DNA of 64,000 nucleotides from contig NZ_VKAC01000002.1 of assembly GCF_008041935.1 (NCBI RefSeq), forward strand, positions 1 to 64,000. Reading direction: 5' to 3'. The position numbers and the translations under genes were made by a program. The first letter of the stretch is position 1, and the number at the start of each line of letters is the position of its first letter. The notes below the pieces were generated by a model. That model saw only the letters and a list, made by a program, of their open reading frames with translations, made no database searches and had not been told where the DNA came from. Source of the stretch: Quadrisphaera setariae. GTDB lineage: Bacteria > Actinomycetota > Actinomycetes > Actinomycetales > Quadrisphaeraceae. Shown piece by piece: positions 50,106-62,072 of this stretch.

Positions 50106-50708
50106 TCAGCGGCGGGGCAAGCGCGCCACGCCGTGCGGCAGGGGAGGCAGGCCCGCCGCGGCGCCGAGCAGCTGGGCCCAGGCCAGCACCGCGTCGCCGA
50201 CGGCCTCGGGCACCTCGGACGGGCGCGGGCTGAAGGAGGCCCGCACCTCCAGCTCGCCGTCCACGGGGCGCGCGGCCAGCTGGCCGTAGGAGCGCGAGGT
50301 GGACGTGGTGACCGTCCCGCCGAGGGACCTCACGGGCAGGCCGTGGTCCTCCAGCGCCTCCACCAGCCAGCTCCACGCGACGTCGGCGAGGAGCGGGTCG
50401 TCGGCGTCCTCGGTGGCGGGGGAGCAGCGCGCCAGCACCACCACGCGCCACGGCCCGTCCCAGCCCTCCTGGCCGGCCGGGTCGTGCAGGAGCACGAAGC
50501 GGCCCTCTGCCACCTCGTCGCCGGCCTCGTCGAGCACGTCGGCGGACAGCGCCAGCGAGAACGGGGCCAGCGACCGCGGTCCGGGGCCCTCCTCCACCAC
50601 GATCTCCGGGCGCAGCGCGGTGGCGCGGACCTGCTGCACCGCCGCGGCGAAGGCGGGGGGTGCTGCTGCCTGGCTGCCGGGGCCGGGCCCCTCGCCGCGC
50701 GCGTCCAT
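50106..50708 (-). CDS. DUF3000 protein
   Basis: 200 aa. [39 protein letters not shown] and [27 protein letters not shown] match DUF3000, an actinobacterial family that sits between RNase D and hemE. ATG 50708 has AAGGAT 6 nt upstream. Role unknown; the family is all-actinobacterial as far as I know. It is divergent from hemE. Confidence 0.86.
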   Translation of the reverse strand: MDARGEGPGPGSQAAAPPAFAAAVQQVRATALRPEIVVEEGPGPRSLAPFSLALSADVLDEAGDEVAEGRFVLLHDPAGQEGWDGPWRVVVLARCSPATEDADDPLLADVAWSWLVEALEDHGLPVRSLGGTVTTSTSRSYGQLAARPVDGELEVRASFSPRPSEVPEAVGDAVLAWAQLLGAAAGLPPLPHGVARLPRR

Positions 50709-50778
50709 GACCTCATCCTTCCCCACCGCTCGCGCGACCAGCACCTCCGGCGCCCCGGGCTGCGGCGATGATGGAGGG

Positions 50779-51855
50779 GTGAGCACCCCCGTCCCGCCGC
50801 TCGTCGCCGCCTGCCGCCAGGAGCCGGTGACCCGCACGCCGGTGTGGTTCATGCGCCAGGCCGGACGCTCCCTGCCCGAGTACAAGAGGGTGCGCGAGGG
50901 CGTCCCCATGCTCCAGGCCTGCACCACCCCCGACCTCGTCACCGAGATCACGATGCAGCCCGTGCGCCGCTACGGCGTCGACGGCGCCGTCCTCTACTCC
51001 GACATCGTGCTGCCGCTCAAGGCCGCCGGCGTCGACCTCGACATCGTGCCCGGCACCGGGCCGGTGGTCGCGAAGCCCGTGCGGACCGCCGCTGACGTCG
51101 ACGCCCTGCCCGAGCTGCACCCCGACCAGCTCGAGCCCGTCGCGCAGGCCGTGCGCCAGCTGGTCGGCGAGCTGGGCGAGGTGCCGCTCATCGGCTTCGC
51201 GGGGGCCCCCTTCACCCTGGCCAGCTACCTCGTGGAGGGCGGCCCGAGCAAGGACCACGCCGCCACCAAGACCTTCATCCACACCGACCCGGGCCTGTGG
51301 CGCGCGCTGGCGGACAAGCTCGCGCGCACCTCCGCCACCTTCCTGCAGGTGCAGGTGGAGAACGGCGCCCGCGTGGTGCAGCTGTTCGACTCCTGGGCCG
51401 GGGCGCTCTGCCTGGCCGACTACCGCGCCCACGCGATGCCCGCCTCGGCCTCCGTGCTGGCCGCCGTCGGGGCTCTGCGCGGAGCTGACGGGCAGCCGGT
51501 GCCGCGCATCCACTTCGGGGTGGGGACGGGGGAGCTGCTCGGTGCCATGGGCGAGGCGGGTGCTGACGTCGTCGGCGTCGACTACCGCGTGAGCCTGCGC
51601 GACGCCGCGGTGCGGGCCCGCGCCGACGGCACGCGCCGGGCGCTGCAGGGCAACCTCGACCCGGCCCTGCTCGGCGCACCGCCGGCGGTGCTCGAGGCCG
51701 CCGTCGACGCCGTCCTGGACGACGCCGCCGCAGCCGTCGGCAGCCCGACGGCCGGAGGCCACGTCTTCAACCTCGGCCACGGGGTGCCGCCCACCACCGA
51801 CCCGGACTCCCTGCTGCGCGTGGTGGAGCGGGTGCACGAGCGCACCTCGCGATGA
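50779..51855 (+). CDS. hemE: Uroporphyrinogen decarboxylase
   Basis: 358 aa. Signature [22 protein letters not shown] near the N-terminus with the Arg/Asp decarboxylation residues; also [17 protein letters not shown] and [14 protein letters not shown]. It turns uroporphyrinogen III into coproporphyrinogen III. Leaderless: GATGAT 6 nt before GTG 50779. First gene of a three-gene haem operon; its stop overlaps the next start (ATGA). Confidence 0.95.
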   Translation: MSTPVPPLVAACRQEPVTRTPVWFMRQAGRSLPEYKRVREGVPMLQACTTPDLVTEITMQPVRRYGVDGAVLYSDIVLPLKAAGVDLDIVPGTGPVVAKPVRTAADVDALPELHPDQLEPVAQAVRQLVGELGEVPLIGFAGAPFTLASYLVEGGPSKDHAATKTFIHTDPGLWRALADKLARTSATFLQVQVENGARVVQLFDSWAGALCLADYRAHAMPASASVLAAVGALRGADGQPVPRIHFGVGTGELLGAMGEAGADVVGVDYRVSLRDAAVRARADGTRRALQGNLDPALLGAPPAVLEAAVDAVLDDAAAAVGSPTAGGHVFNLGHGVPPTTDPDSLLRVVERVHERTSR

Positions 51856-53396
51856 CCGGGCAGCCCCCGGTGCCGACGAGCGGACGGGCGCGACCGCGCG
51901 TCGTCGTCGTCGGGGGAGGGATCAGCGGGCTCGCCGCGGCGTGGGCCCTGGCCCAGGAGGACGTCGACGTCGTCCTCCTGGAAGCGGCACCGCGCGTCGG
52001 CGGGCCGCTGCAGACCGCAGAGCTGGCCGCCGGCACCACGCCGGTCACCGTGGACGTCGGCGCGGAGTCGCTGCTGGCCCGGCGCCCCGAGGCCGTCGAG
52101 CTGGCCCGCGAGGTCGGCCTGGCGCGCGACCTCGTGCAGCCGGCCACCACGCGCGCCGCCGTCGTCCTGCGGGGACAGCGCCACCCGGTGCCGCGCGGCA
52201 CCGTCATGGGCGTCCCGGCGGACCCGGCGTCGATGGCGGGACTGCTCACCGCCGGCGAGGTCGCCCGCGCCGCAGCCGAGCGGCTCACGGAGCCGCTGGG
52301 GGAGGACGGCGACGTCGACGTCGCCTCCTTCGTGGCGGCCCGCCTCGGCAGCGCGGTGGTGGACGCCCTCGTCGAGCCGCTGCTGGGTGGCGTCTACGCG
52401 GGGCGCGCGTCGGGACTGTCCGTGCGGTCGGTGCTGCCCGCGCTGTGGCCGGCGGCGCGCGACGGCGCCTCGCTGCTCGAGGCGGTGCGCGCCGCCGCAC
52501 GGGCCTCGCAGGCGGCGTCCTCGCCGTCCGCCCCGCCGGACGGCGGCGGCGCTCTCGGGCTGGTGGGCACGGCCGCCGGCGGCGGGGTGTTCGCCGGGGT
52601 GCGCGGAGGCGTCGGGCGGCTGCCGGGCGCCGTGGCGGCGTCGCTGGGCGGGCGGGGCGCTGAGGTGCGCACGTCGGCGCGGGTGAAGCGGCTGCGGCGG
52701 GTCGGCGGGGCCTGGCAGGTGGACGTGGAGGACCGCTGGACCGGTCTCGTGCGCCGCGAGGCGGCCGACGGCGTGGTGCTGGCCGTTCCGCCGCCAGCGG
52801 CTGCCGCGCTGCTGGCCGATGAGGCGCCGGACGCCTCCGCCGCGATGGCGCAGGTCGACGACGCCGGCCTCGCGCTCGTCACGCTGCTGCTGCCCCCGGG
52901 CTCGCTCGACGCGCTCGTCGACGACGAGGGCGACCCGCTGTCGGGGCTGCTCGTGCCGCCGTCGGAGGGCCGGCTGGTCAAGGCGGTGACCGCCTCGAGC
53001 CGCAAGTGGGCGTGGGTCGCCCGAGCGGCGGGCAGGGCCGCAGGCGAGGGCACCGAGGTGCTGCGGCTGTCGGTCGGGCGCCGCGGGGAGGGCGCCGTGC
53101 TGGCCCGGCCCGACGCGGCGCTGCTCGCGGCCGTCCTCGAGGACGGCGGCGAGCTCGTCGGGCACCGCCTCGACCCGCTGGCCTCGCTGGTCACCAGGTG
53201 GCCGGCGGCGCTGCCGCAGCCCGACGTGGGGCACGCCGCCCGCGTCGCCGCCGTCCAGCGAGACGTCGCGACTCTGCCCGGCCTGGCGCTGGCGGGCGCC
53301 GCCGTCGACGGCGTGGGCGTGCCCGCCTGCATCGCCGCCGCCCGGCGGGCGGCCGGCGTCGTCGTCGCCGACCTCCTGGCGACCCGACCGGGCTGA
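51852..53396 (+). CDS. Protoporphyrinogen/coproporphyrinogen III oxidase (HemY/CgoX type)
   Basis: 514 aa flavoprotein. [21 protein letters not shown] is the FAD GxGxxG near residue 17; [24 protein letters not shown] and the C-terminal [30 protein letters not shown] match the HemY/CgoX family. In actinobacteria this enzyme acts on coproporphyrinogen III, since a coproheme decarboxylase follows. Longer than average due to a Ser/Gly-rich linker at about residues 215-240 ([15 protein letters not shown]). Confidence 0.9.
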   Translation: MTGQPPVPTSGRARPRVVVVGGGISGLAAAWALAQEDVDVVLLEAAPRVGGPLQTAELAAGTTPVTVDVGAESLLARRPEAVELAREVGLARDLVQPATTRAAVVLRGQRHPVPRGTVMGVPADPASMAGLLTAGEVARAAAERLTEPLGEDGDVDVASFVAARLGSAVVDALVEPLLGGVYAGRASGLSVRSVLPALWPAARDGASLLEAVRAAARASQAASSPSAPPDGGGALGLVGTAAGGGVFAGVRGGVGRLPGAVAASLGGRGAEVRTSARVKRLRRVGGAWQVDVEDRWTGLVRREAADGVVLAVPPPAAAALLADEAPDASAAMAQVDDAGLALVTLLLPPGSLDALVDDEGDPLSGLLVPPSEGRLVKAVTASSRKWAWVARAAGRAAGEGTEVLRLSVGRRGEGAVLARPDAALLAAVLEDGGELVGHRLDPLASLVTRWPAALPQPDVGHAARVAAVQRDVATLPGLALAGAAVDGVGVPACIAAARRAAGVVVADLLATRPG

Positions 53397-53429
53397 CCGG
53401 GCACGAGGCGGCGGGGTGAGGATGGGGGC

Positions 53430-54251
53430 ATGACCTCGCTGCAGCACCCCCCGGCGTCCGGCGCACCGGAGGCCGCCCTCACCACCGCCACCACCGCCAC
53501 CGGGCTGCCGGACGGCCGCACCGCGCGGCAGATCGCCGACGAGATCAACCAGACCGTCCGCTACACGATGTGGTCGGTCTTCGCGCTGGACCCGTCCGCG
53601 CACACCGGCGGTGGGCTCGGCGGCGAGGCGGACCGCACGGCGGCCACCGCCGAGGTGGAGGCGCTGCTGCGCTCCCTCGGCGCCGCGGGCGGGGTCGAGG
53701 GGCACGACCTGGAGGTCCGCGGCTTCTACGACCTGTCCGGCATGCGCGCCGACGCCGACCTCATGGTCTGGTGGCACGCCTCCGACGTCGACCTGCTCCA
53801 GGAGGCCTACCGCCGCCTGCGCCGCACGGCGCTCGGGCGGCTGCTGCGGCCGGTGTGGTCCAGCGTGGGCGTGCACCGCACCGCGGAGTTCAACAAGGGC
53901 CACGTGCCGGCGTTCATGGCCGGTGAGGAGCCCCGGAAGTACCTCAACGTGTACCCCTTCGTGCGCTCCTACGAGTGGTACCTGCTCCCCGAGGACCAGC
54001 GCCGCACGATGCTGCGCGACCACGGCCTCGCGGCCCGCCCCTACCCGGACGTGCGCGCCAACACGGTCTCGGCGTTCGCCCTGGGCGACTACGAGTGGCT
54101 CCTCGCCTTCGAGGCCGACGAGCTGCACCGCATCGTCGACCTCATGCGCGACCTGCGGAACACCGAGGCCCGCCGCCACGTCCGCGAGGAGCTGCCCTTC
54201 TTCACCGGCCGCCGCGTGGAGCTGCGCGAGCTGGTCGACCTCCTCCCGTGA
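53430..54251 (+). CDS. chdC: Coproheme decarboxylase ChdC (HemQ)
   Basis: 273 aa, chlorite-dismutase-like fold. [15 protein letters not shown] near the start, [24 protein letters not shown], and [22 protein letters not shown] with the catalytic Tyr; [35 protein letters not shown] closes the second half. It converts coproheme to haem b with hydrogen peroxide. The first about 40 residues are non-conserved. GAGGAT lies 6 nt before ATG 53430. Its end overlaps the 2H phosphoesterase start by 4 nt. Confidence 0.92.
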   Translation: MTSLQHPPASGAPEAALTTATTATGLPDGRTARQIADEINQTVRYTMWSVFALDPSAHTGGGLGGEADRTAATAEVEALLRSLGAAGGVEGHDLEVRGFYDLSGMRADADLMVWWHASDVDLLQEAYRRLRRTALGRLLRPVWSSVGVHRTAEFNKGHVPAFMAGEEPRKYLNVYPFVRSYEWYLLPEDQRRTMLRDHGLAARPYPDVRANTVSAFALGDYEWLLAFEADELHRIVDLMRDLRNTEARRHVREELPFFTGRRVELRELVDLLP

Positions 54252-54907
54252 CCACGGGCCTCCCGGCCACGGAGGAGCCCGTGCTGCTCAGCGACCACTG
54301 GTGGTGGCGGCCCGGCTGGCGCGTCGGGCGCCGCATGTGGACCTGGCACGTCACCTTCGACGGCGACCGCGGCGCTGACCTGCACGCTCTCGCCGCGGCG
54401 CACGCGCCGCTGCTCGACGTGCCCGGTCTCGACGTCGTCCCCGCGCCCTGGCTCCACCTGACGGTCCACGGTGTCGCCTTCACCGACGAGGTGGACGACG
54501 ACGACGTCGACCGCGTGGTCGCCGCGGCGCGCACGCGCCTGGCCGCGCTCGAGGCCTTCGACGTCCAGCTCGGGCCGGCGGTCCTGCACGGCGGGGGCGC
54601 GCTGCTCCCCGCCGCGCCCGCCGAGCCCTTCCACGCTCTGCAGCGCGAGCTGCGGGCCGCCGTCGCCGACGTCCTCGGTCCCGACCGGGTCGAGGGCGAC
54701 GGCGCCGGCTTCCGCCCCCACGTCTCGCTGGCCTACAGCAACCGCGCTTGGGACGCGACGGCGCTCGCGGAGCGGGTGCGCGCCGTGGAGCCGGCCGTCG
54801 CGCGCGTGCGTGTCAGCGAGGCGCAGCTCATCCGGCTCGGCCGCGACGAGCACCTCTACCGCTGGGACGCCGCCCACCCCGCGCCGCTGGGGCGCTCAGC
54901 GCGGTGA
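54248..54907 (+). CDS. 2H phosphoesterase (2'-5' RNA ligase-like)
   Basis: 219 aa. The two HxS/T motifs of the 2H fold are visible: [12 protein letters not shown] and [15 protein letters not shown], about 85 residues apart. Such enzymes are RNA ligases, cyclic phosphodiesterases or sugar-phosphate cleaving proteins. The GTG start overlaps the chdC stop. It is an unusual companion for a haem operon; function unknown. Confidence 0.83.
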   Translation: MTTGLPATEEPVLLSDHWWWRPGWRVGRRMWTWHVTFDGDRGADLHALAAAHAPLLDVPGLDVVPAPWLHLTVHGVAFTDEVDDDDVDRVVAAARTRLAALEAFDVQLGPAVLHGGGALLPAAPAEPFHALQRELRAAVADVLGPDRVEGDGAGFRPHVSLAYSNRAWDATALAERVRAVEPAVARVRVSEAQLIRLGRDEHLYRWDAAHPAPLGRSAR

Positions 54908-55375
54908 GCGGGTCATCGGCACGTGCGGGATGCCGTCCTCGAGGAACCCCGGCCCGCTGACCTCGAAGCCCCAGCGGGCGTACCAGCCCTCCAGGTGCGC
55001 CTGCGCGTCGAGCACCAGCGGCCGGTGGCCCTCGCGCGCGACCACGTCGTCCAGCAGCAGCCCCGCCAGCCCGTGCCCGCGCTCGGCCGGCGCCGTCACC
55101 ACCCGGCCGACGCGCCGCGCGCCCGCGGGGTCCGCGTGCGCCGCGTCCGGGCCGGAGCGCCCGGCCAGCACCCGCAGGTACGCGCCGACGGCCGAGCCGC
55201 CGGGCCCGGCCACCCACAGGTGGTCGGCGTCGGGCTCGAGGTCGCGCCCGTCCAGCTCGGGGTAGGGGCACTCCTGCTCCACGACGAAGACGTCGACGCG
55301 CAGCTTGAGGACGGCGTAGGCCGTCGCGGGGTCGAGGTCTCGCCAGGCGGCGCGCTGCACGGCAGTTCCGGTCAC
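54896..55375 (-). CDS. ElaA-type GNAT acetyltransferase
   Basis: 159 aa. YAVLKLRVDVFVVEQECPYPELDGRDLEPDADHLWVAG and RVVTAPAERGHGLAGLLLDDVVA with LDAQAHLEGWYARWGFEVSGPGFLEDGIPHVPM are the ElaA signature. It acetylates unknown small molecules. Starts at GTG 55375 with CAGGAT 6 nt upstream. Its 3' end overlaps the convergent 2H phosphoesterase gene by 12 nt. Confidence 0.86.
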   Translation of the reverse strand: MTGTAVQRAAWRDLDPATAYAVLKLRVDVFVVEQECPYPELDGRDLEPDADHLWVAGPGGSAVGAYLRVLAGRSGPDAAHADPAGARRVGRVVTAPAERGHGLAGLLLDDVVAREGHRPLVLDAQAHLEGWYARWGFEVSGPGFLEDGIPHVPMTRSPR

Positions 55376-55402
55376 CCGCCCATCCTGCGGCAGTCGCGCC
55401 GC

Positions 55403-55408
55403 TAGCCT
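55403..55408 (+). promoter_or_regulatory. -10 element (TAGCCT), leaderless promoter
   Basis: TAGCCT lies 7 nt before ATG 55416. Confidence 0.45.
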
Positions 55409-55415
55409 CACGCGC

Positions 55416-56066
55416 ATGTCGGTGCACGAGGCGGTCGCGGGGTTCGCGCTGGTGGCGGCGCTGCTGACGCTGGTGCCGGGGCTCGACACGGCGCTGGTGC
55501 TGCGCACGTCGCTCACCAGCCGGCGCCGCAGCGCCCTGGCCACAGCGGGTGGCATCCAGGTCGGCTGCCTGGCGTGGGGCGCGGCCGCGGCGCTGGGGGC
55601 CACCGCCGTGCTCGCGGCGTCGCAGACGGCGTACCGCGTGCTGACCCTGGCCGGCGCGGCCTACCTCCTGTGGACGGGCGTGCGCCTGCTCGTCGCGGGC
55701 TTCCGCAAGACCCCTCACGACGACGGCGCGCACGCCGGCCCCCGCCCCGCGGCCGGCGTCTCGGCCGGTCGCGGCTTCACCACCGGTCTGGTCACCAACC
55801 TGCTCAACCCCAAGGTCGGCGTCTTCTACCTCGCGACCATCCCGCAGTTCTCCGCCGTCGGCGTCCCGCCGCTGGCCATGGGCCTGCTGCTGGCGGGGGT
55901 GCACTGCGCCATCGGGGCGGTGTGGCTGAGCGCGCTGGTGATCGGCAGCTCCGCCCTGGGCCCGCGCATGGCGTCCACGTCGTTCGCGCGCTGGGTCGAC
56001 AGGGTCACCGGCGGGGTGCTGGTGCTCTTCGGCGTCCGGGTGGCCCTGTCCGCCCGCGCCCTCTGA
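55416..56066 (+). CDS. LysE-family translocator
   Basis: 216 aa, six hydrophobic segments. Family signature near the N-terminus: ALLTLVPGLDTALVLRTSLTSRRRSALATAGGIQVGC, and GFTTGLVTNLLNPKVGVFYLATIPQF. Members export amino acids or homoserine lactones. Leaderless by its -10-like hexamer. Substrate unknown. Confidence 0.9.
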   Translation: MSVHEAVAGFALVAALLTLVPGLDTALVLRTSLTSRRRSALATAGGIQVGCLAWGAAAALGATAVLAASQTAYRVLTLAGAAYLLWTGVRLLVAGFRKTPHDDGAHAGPRPAAGVSAGRGFTTGLVTNLLNPKVGVFYLATIPQFSAVGVPPLAMGLLLAGVHCAIGAVWLSALVIGSSALGPRMASTSFARWVDRVTGGVLVLFGVRVALSARAL

Positions 56067-56199
56067 CCTCCTCCACCACGCCGGAACCCAGCGTCCGCGG
56101 TCGGGAGAGGTTGCTCCGGGATGCGGCGCTCACTGGCGTGATCGTCGAGGGGGAGGGGCGGGTCACGAGGCGTTCACCTCGGCAGGGCAGGGTCGCGCG

Positions 56200-57489
56200 G
56201 TGACCACCACCACGGGTCTGCGGCGAGAGCTCGGGCTGCGCGACGCCGTCGTCGTCGGGCTGGGCGCCATGCTCGGCGCGGGCGTCTTCGGGGCCGTCGG
56301 CACCGCCGCCGCGGCCGTCGGCCCGTCAGCGCCCGGCCTGTTCGCGGCGCTCGCGCTCGCGGCGCTGGTCGCCACCTGCAACGCCACCTCCACGGCCCGG
56401 CTCGCCGGCCTGCACCCGCTCGCCGGGGGCGCGTACGCCTACGGGCGTCGTGAGCTGGGCCAGCGGTGGGGCTTCGCCGCCGGGTGGGCGTTCGTGGTCG
56501 GCAAGACCGCCAGCTGCGCCGCCATCGCCCTGGTGGCCGGCGCCGCGGTCTGGCCGGAGCACCCGGGTGTGCCAGCAGCCGTCGTGGTGGTGCTCTTCAC
56601 CGCCCTAACGTGCGCGGGCGTGCAGCGCACCGCTCGCGTGACCGCGGTGCTCGTCGTCGTCGTCCTGGGGGTCCTCGCCGTGAGCCTCGGCGCGGCGGCC
56701 GGCGGCGGCCTCGACCTCTCCGGCCTCACCGGCGCCACCGCCGGAGCGGCGCCGCTCGGCGTGCTCCAGGCGGCGGGCCTGCTGTTCTTCGCCTTCGCCG
56801 GGTACGCGCGCATCGCGACGCTCGGCGAGGAGGTCCGCGACCCGGAGCGGACCATCGGCCGGGCCGTGGCGATCGCGCTGGCCGTGGTGCTCGTCGTCTA
56901 CGCGGCGGTGGTCGTAGTCGTCCTCGGGGTGCTCGGGACGACGGCGACCGCCGCCAGCACCCTCCCGCTGCGCGACGCCGTGGCCGCCGGACCCGCCCCG
57001 CAGCTCGCGGTGCTCGTCACCGTCGGCGCTGCCGTCGCGGCGCTCGGGTCGCTGCTGACGGTGATGACCGGTGTCGGTCGGACGGCGCTCGCCATGGCCC
57101 GCGACCACGAGCTGCCCGCACCCCTGGCCGCCACCAGCCCGCGCAGCGGTGCGCCGGCGGTGGCGCAGCTGGCGGTCGGTGCCGTCGTCGTCGCGCTGGT
57201 CCTCACCACCGACCTGCGCGGCGCCATCGCCGCCAGCTCGACCGGTGTGCTCGTGTACTACGCCGTGGCCAACCTCGCAGCGTGGGCGCGCGCGGGACGC
57301 GACCCCCAGCGCCGCGCCTGGGAGCGACCGGTCGCGGGGCTGGGGCTGCTCGGCTGCCTCGTGCTGGTGGTGGCGCTGCCGCCCGCCGCCGTGGCCGCCG
57401 GACTGGCGGTGCTGGCGGCGGGCCTGGCCGGCCGCGCCCTCCTGCGGAGGGGGATCAGCCCTCGGCGCCGGGCTCCAGGTCGAGGCTGA
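56200..57489 (+). CDS. APC-family amino acid permease
   Basis: 429 aa, twelve predicted membrane segments. Typical start RRELGLRDAVVVGLGAMLGAGVFGAVGTAAAAVG and LFFAFAGYARIATLGEEVRDPERTIGRAVA, the family consensus GEE..dP.r. Takes up amino acids. GTG 56200 has CAGGGT 6 nt upstream. Its 3' end overlaps the convergent msrB gene by 35 nt. Confidence 0.9.
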   Translation: MTTTTGLRRELGLRDAVVVGLGAMLGAGVFGAVGTAAAAVGPSAPGLFAALALAALVATCNATSTARLAGLHPLAGGAYAYGRRELGQRWGFAAGWAFVVGKTASCAAIALVAGAAVWPEHPGVPAAVVVVLFTALTCAGVQRTARVTAVLVVVVLGVLAVSLGAAAGGGLDLSGLTGATAGAAPLGVLQAAGLLFFAFAGYARIATLGEEVRDPERTIGRAVAIALAVVLVVYAAVVVVVLGVLGTTATAASTLPLRDAVAAGPAPQLAVLVTVGAAVAALGSLLTVMTGVGRTALAMARDHELPAPLAATSPRSGAPAVAQLAVGAVVVALVLTTDLRGAIAASSTGVLVYYAVANLAAWARAGRDPQRRAWERPVAGLGLLGCLVLVVALPPAAVAAGLAVLAAGLAGRALLRRGISPRRRAPGRG

Positions 57490-57889
57490 TCGAGTTGATG
57501 CAGTAGCGCTGGTCGGTGGGCGTGGGGAACCCCTCGCCCTCGAAGACGTGGCCCAGGTGCGAGCCGCAGGAGGCGCAGCGCACCTCGGTGCGCACCATCC
57601 CCAGCGACCTGTCGGTGATCAGCTCCACCGCGTCGGACTCGCTCGGCGCGTAGAACGACGGCCACCCGCAGTTCGAGTGGAACTTGGTGGTGGAGCGGAA
57701 CAGCTCCGCGCTGCACGCCTTGCAGCGGTACACGCCCTCGGTCTCGGTGTCGGTGTACTCACCGACCCAGGCGCGCTCCGTGCCGGCCTCGCGCAGCACG
57801 CGGTACTCGGCGGGGGAGAGCTGCTGGCGCCACTCGGTGTCGGACTTGGCCACGGGGTACTGGCGGCTGGAGGTCGGGTGAGCGGTCAT
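57455..57889 (-). CDS. msrB: Peptide-methionine (R)-S-oxide reductase
   Basis: 144 aa. Zinc-binding CxxC pairs: YRCKACSAELF and EVRCASCGSHLGHVF. Catalytic segment CGWPSFYAP and TDQRYCINSISLDL with the active Cys. It repairs oxidised methionine. The end lies inside the convergent permease gene. Confidence 0.94.
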   Translation of the reverse strand: MTAHPTSSRQYPVAKSDTEWRQQLSPAEYRVLREAGTERAWVGEYTDTETEGVYRCKACSAELFRSTTKFHSNCGWPSFYAPSESDAVELITDRSLGMVRTEVRCASCGSHLGHVFEGEGFPTPTDQRYCINSISLDLEPGAEG

Positions 57890-57946
57890 GCCCTGTCCAA
57901 CACCCGTCGTCCGCGACGCGTTCCCCGGCGACGTCGCGGTGGCGGA

Positions 57947-58471
57947 TCAGCCGACCTGGCCGGTGCCCGCGTACGTGTGCAGCACCGGCACGCCCAGCAC
58001 CTCGCGGGCGCGGCTGGCCCAGTCGCGGTGGAACGTCTCCTCCACGGCGTGCGGCCGGGTCACCACGACCACCTCGCGCGCCCCGTGCTGCTGCACGGCG
58101 GCCTCCAGGGCGGGCACGGGGTCGTCGTCGGTGATGACGCCGTCGGCGTCGCGCCCGAGCGCCCGCAGCGCCGCGACCGTCGTGTCCAGCACCGTCGACG
58201 CCTCGGCCCGGGCGGTGTCCGCGTCACGCCGGCCGCCCTCGCGGACGGCCTCCACCGCCTCGCGCCAGTGCGCCAGGCTCAGCCTGTCGACCACCTCGGT
58301 GAGCACCGACCGCTTCGTGTCCGCCGGCACCAGGACCCGGTAGAGCAGGTGCTCGCCCTCGTGCAGCGCGAGCACCCGCTCCGCGTCGGGACCCTCCACC
58401 GGCTGCTCGGTGAGGACGACGACGACGGAAGGCTCGACCTCAGGGCTGGTCTCTGCGTTGATCCCGGACAC
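57947..58471 (-). CDS. Universal-stress-protein-like hypothetical protein
   Basis: 174 aa. Alternating alpha/beta pattern with GVITDDDPVPALEAAVQQHGAREVVVVTRPH, a USP-like core; no ATP-binding G-2x-G-9x-G(S/T) motif is clear. The N-terminus is acidic and variable. Start GTG 58471 has TAGCGT 7 nt upstream. Assignment is tentative. Confidence 0.5.
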   Translation of the reverse strand: MSGINAETSPEVEPSVVVVLTEQPVEGPDAERVLALHEGEHLLYRVLVPADTKRSVLTEVVDRLSLAHWREAVEAVREGGRRDADTARAEASTVLDTTVAALRALGRDADGVITDDDPVPALEAAVQQHGAREVVVVTRPHAVEETFHRDWASRAREVLGVPVLHTYAGTGQVG

Positions 58472-58478
58472 GCCCCGG

Positions 58479-58484
58479 ACGCTA
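58479..58484 (-). promoter_or_regulatory. -10 element (TAGCGT), leaderless promoter
   Basis: Minus-strand TAGCGT lies 7 nt before GTG 58471. It overlaps the 3' end of the DNA ligase gene. Confidence 0.45.
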
Positions 58485-59552
58485 TCCGCCCGTGAGGACG
58501 TCCGCGAGGTCGTAGTCGGCCGGCACGTCGAGCTGGTCGAAGCGGCACGAGCCCGGGTCGCGGTCGGGCCTCCAGCGCGCCAGCTGCACGGTGTGGCGGA
58601 ACCTGTCGCCCTCCAGCTGGTCGTACTTCACCTCGGCGACGAGGTCGGGCTGCAGGGGGATCCAGCTGGCGTCCTTGTCCGCCGCCGCGAACCGGTTCTT
58701 CTCGCCGGCCTGCCGCCGGGGCGCGCCGTCGTCGTCGCGCAGCACCAGCGGCTGCAGCTCCGCCTCGAGCTCGAGGCGCACCCTGTCGGTGAACGCGCTG
58801 GCTCCGCCGACCTGCCGCAGCTGGCCGTCGTCGTCGTGGAGGCCCAGCAGCAGGGAGCCCACGCCGGCGCCCGACTTGTGCACCCGGTAGCCGACGACGA
58901 CGACGTCCGCTGTCCGCGCGTGCTTCACCTTGAGCATGACGCGCTTGCCGGGGGAGTAGGGGGCGGCCAGCGGCTTGGCCACCACGCCGTCCAGGCCGGC
59001 GCCCTCGAAGGTCTGGAGCCACTCCTGGGCCAGGGCGGCGTCGGTGGTGGTCCGGGTGAGGTGGACGGGCGCGGTGACGCCGCCGAGGGCCTGCTCGAGC
59101 GCGGTGCGGCGCTCGGAGAACGGGCGGGCCGTGAGGTCGTCGTCGGCCAGGGCCAGCAGGTCGAACGCCACGAACGAGGCGGGGGTCTGCTGCGACAGGA
59201 GCGTGATGCGGCTCGCGGCGGGGTGGATGCGCTGGGCGAGCGCCTCCCAGTCCAGGCGCTCGGCGCCGGGCTCGCCGCGGCGGACCACCACCTCGCCGTC
59301 CACGACGCATCGGTCGGGCAGCTGGGCCCGCAGGTGCGCGACCAGCTCGGGGAAGTACCGCGTCAGGGGCTTGGAGCCGCGGCTGCCGAGCTCCACCTCG
59401 TCACCGTCCTTGAAGACGATGCAGCGGAACCCGTCCCACTTCGGCTCGTAGAGCAGGCCGCCCGCCACGGAGCTCGGCGCGGGCACGGTGGTGACGTCCT
59501 TCACGCCCTTGGCCAGCATCGGCGCGACGGGCGGCATCACGGGCAGGTGCAC
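58482..59552 (-). CDS. ATP-dependent DNA ligase (LigC/LigD-ligase type)
   Basis: 356 aa. The nucleotidyltransferase lysine motif EPKWDGFRC (KxDG) lies near residue 40, DGEVVV near residue 85, VAFDLLAL, LDGVVAKPL and VMLKVKHARTADVVVVGYRV form motifs III-V. The OB domain follows (VGSLLLGLHDDDGQLRQVGG). It fits stand-alone ligases used in non-homologous end joining. GTG 59552 has CAGGCT 7 nt upstream; frames start earlier at 59597 but the leaderless geometry favours 59552. Confidence 0.9.
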   Translation of the reverse strand: MHLPVMPPVAPMLAKGVKDVTTVPAPSSVAGGLLYEPKWDGFRCIVFKDGDEVELGSRGSKPLTRYFPELVAHLRAQLPDRCVVDGEVVVRRGEPGAERLDWEALAQRIHPAASRITLLSQQTPASFVAFDLLALADDDLTARPFSERRTALEQALGGVTAPVHLTRTTTDAALAQEWLQTFEGAGLDGVVAKPLAAPYSPGKRVMLKVKHARTADVVVVGYRVHKSGAGVGSLLLGLHDDDGQLRQVGGASAFTDRVRLELEAELQPLVLRDDDGAPRRQAGEKNRFAAADKDASWIPLQPDLVAEVKYDQLEGDRFRHTVQLARWRPDRDPGSCRFDQLDVPADYDLADVLTGG

Positions 59553-59640
59553 GCCACCCAGCCTGCCCCCCTCGGCCCGTCCACTCACCGTGATCATGGG
59601 CGTCCACCACCCGCGTGGCGCAGCCGGCCCCGGCCGGAAC

Positions 59641-59704
59641 CGCAGCCGGGCGCCCGGTCGCGGTTCCGGAGGGGGTGGGAACCGCGACCGGGCGCCCGGC
59701 TGCG
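59641..59704 (-). terminator. Large perfect inverted repeat downstream of glgX
   Basis: A 27-bp arm (59641-59667, starting CGCAGCCGGG and ending CGGTTCC) is complementary without mismatch to 59678-59704, with a 10-nt loop GGAGGGGGTG. Each arm contains the palindrome CCGGGCGCCCGG. It begins about 10 nt after the glgX stop on that strand, so a factor-independent terminator without T-run is likely. It also separates glgX from the ligase gene. Confidence 0.7.
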
Positions 59705-59713
59705 AAGGGGGGG

Positions 59714-61975
<2,262 letters not shown>

Positions 61976-62072
61976 GCGCTGATCGTGGTGGTGCCCTCCG
62001 CGGCGCGCGACCCGGGAGTGACACCCGAGCACGGCCCGCGCACGTCCGGCGGACCGCTGGCAGGATCGGAGC

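Noticed and set aside
59641-59704. Inverted repeat as attachment site or IS end
   Set aside because: No integrase or transposase nearby and the repeat lies directly after a stop codon.
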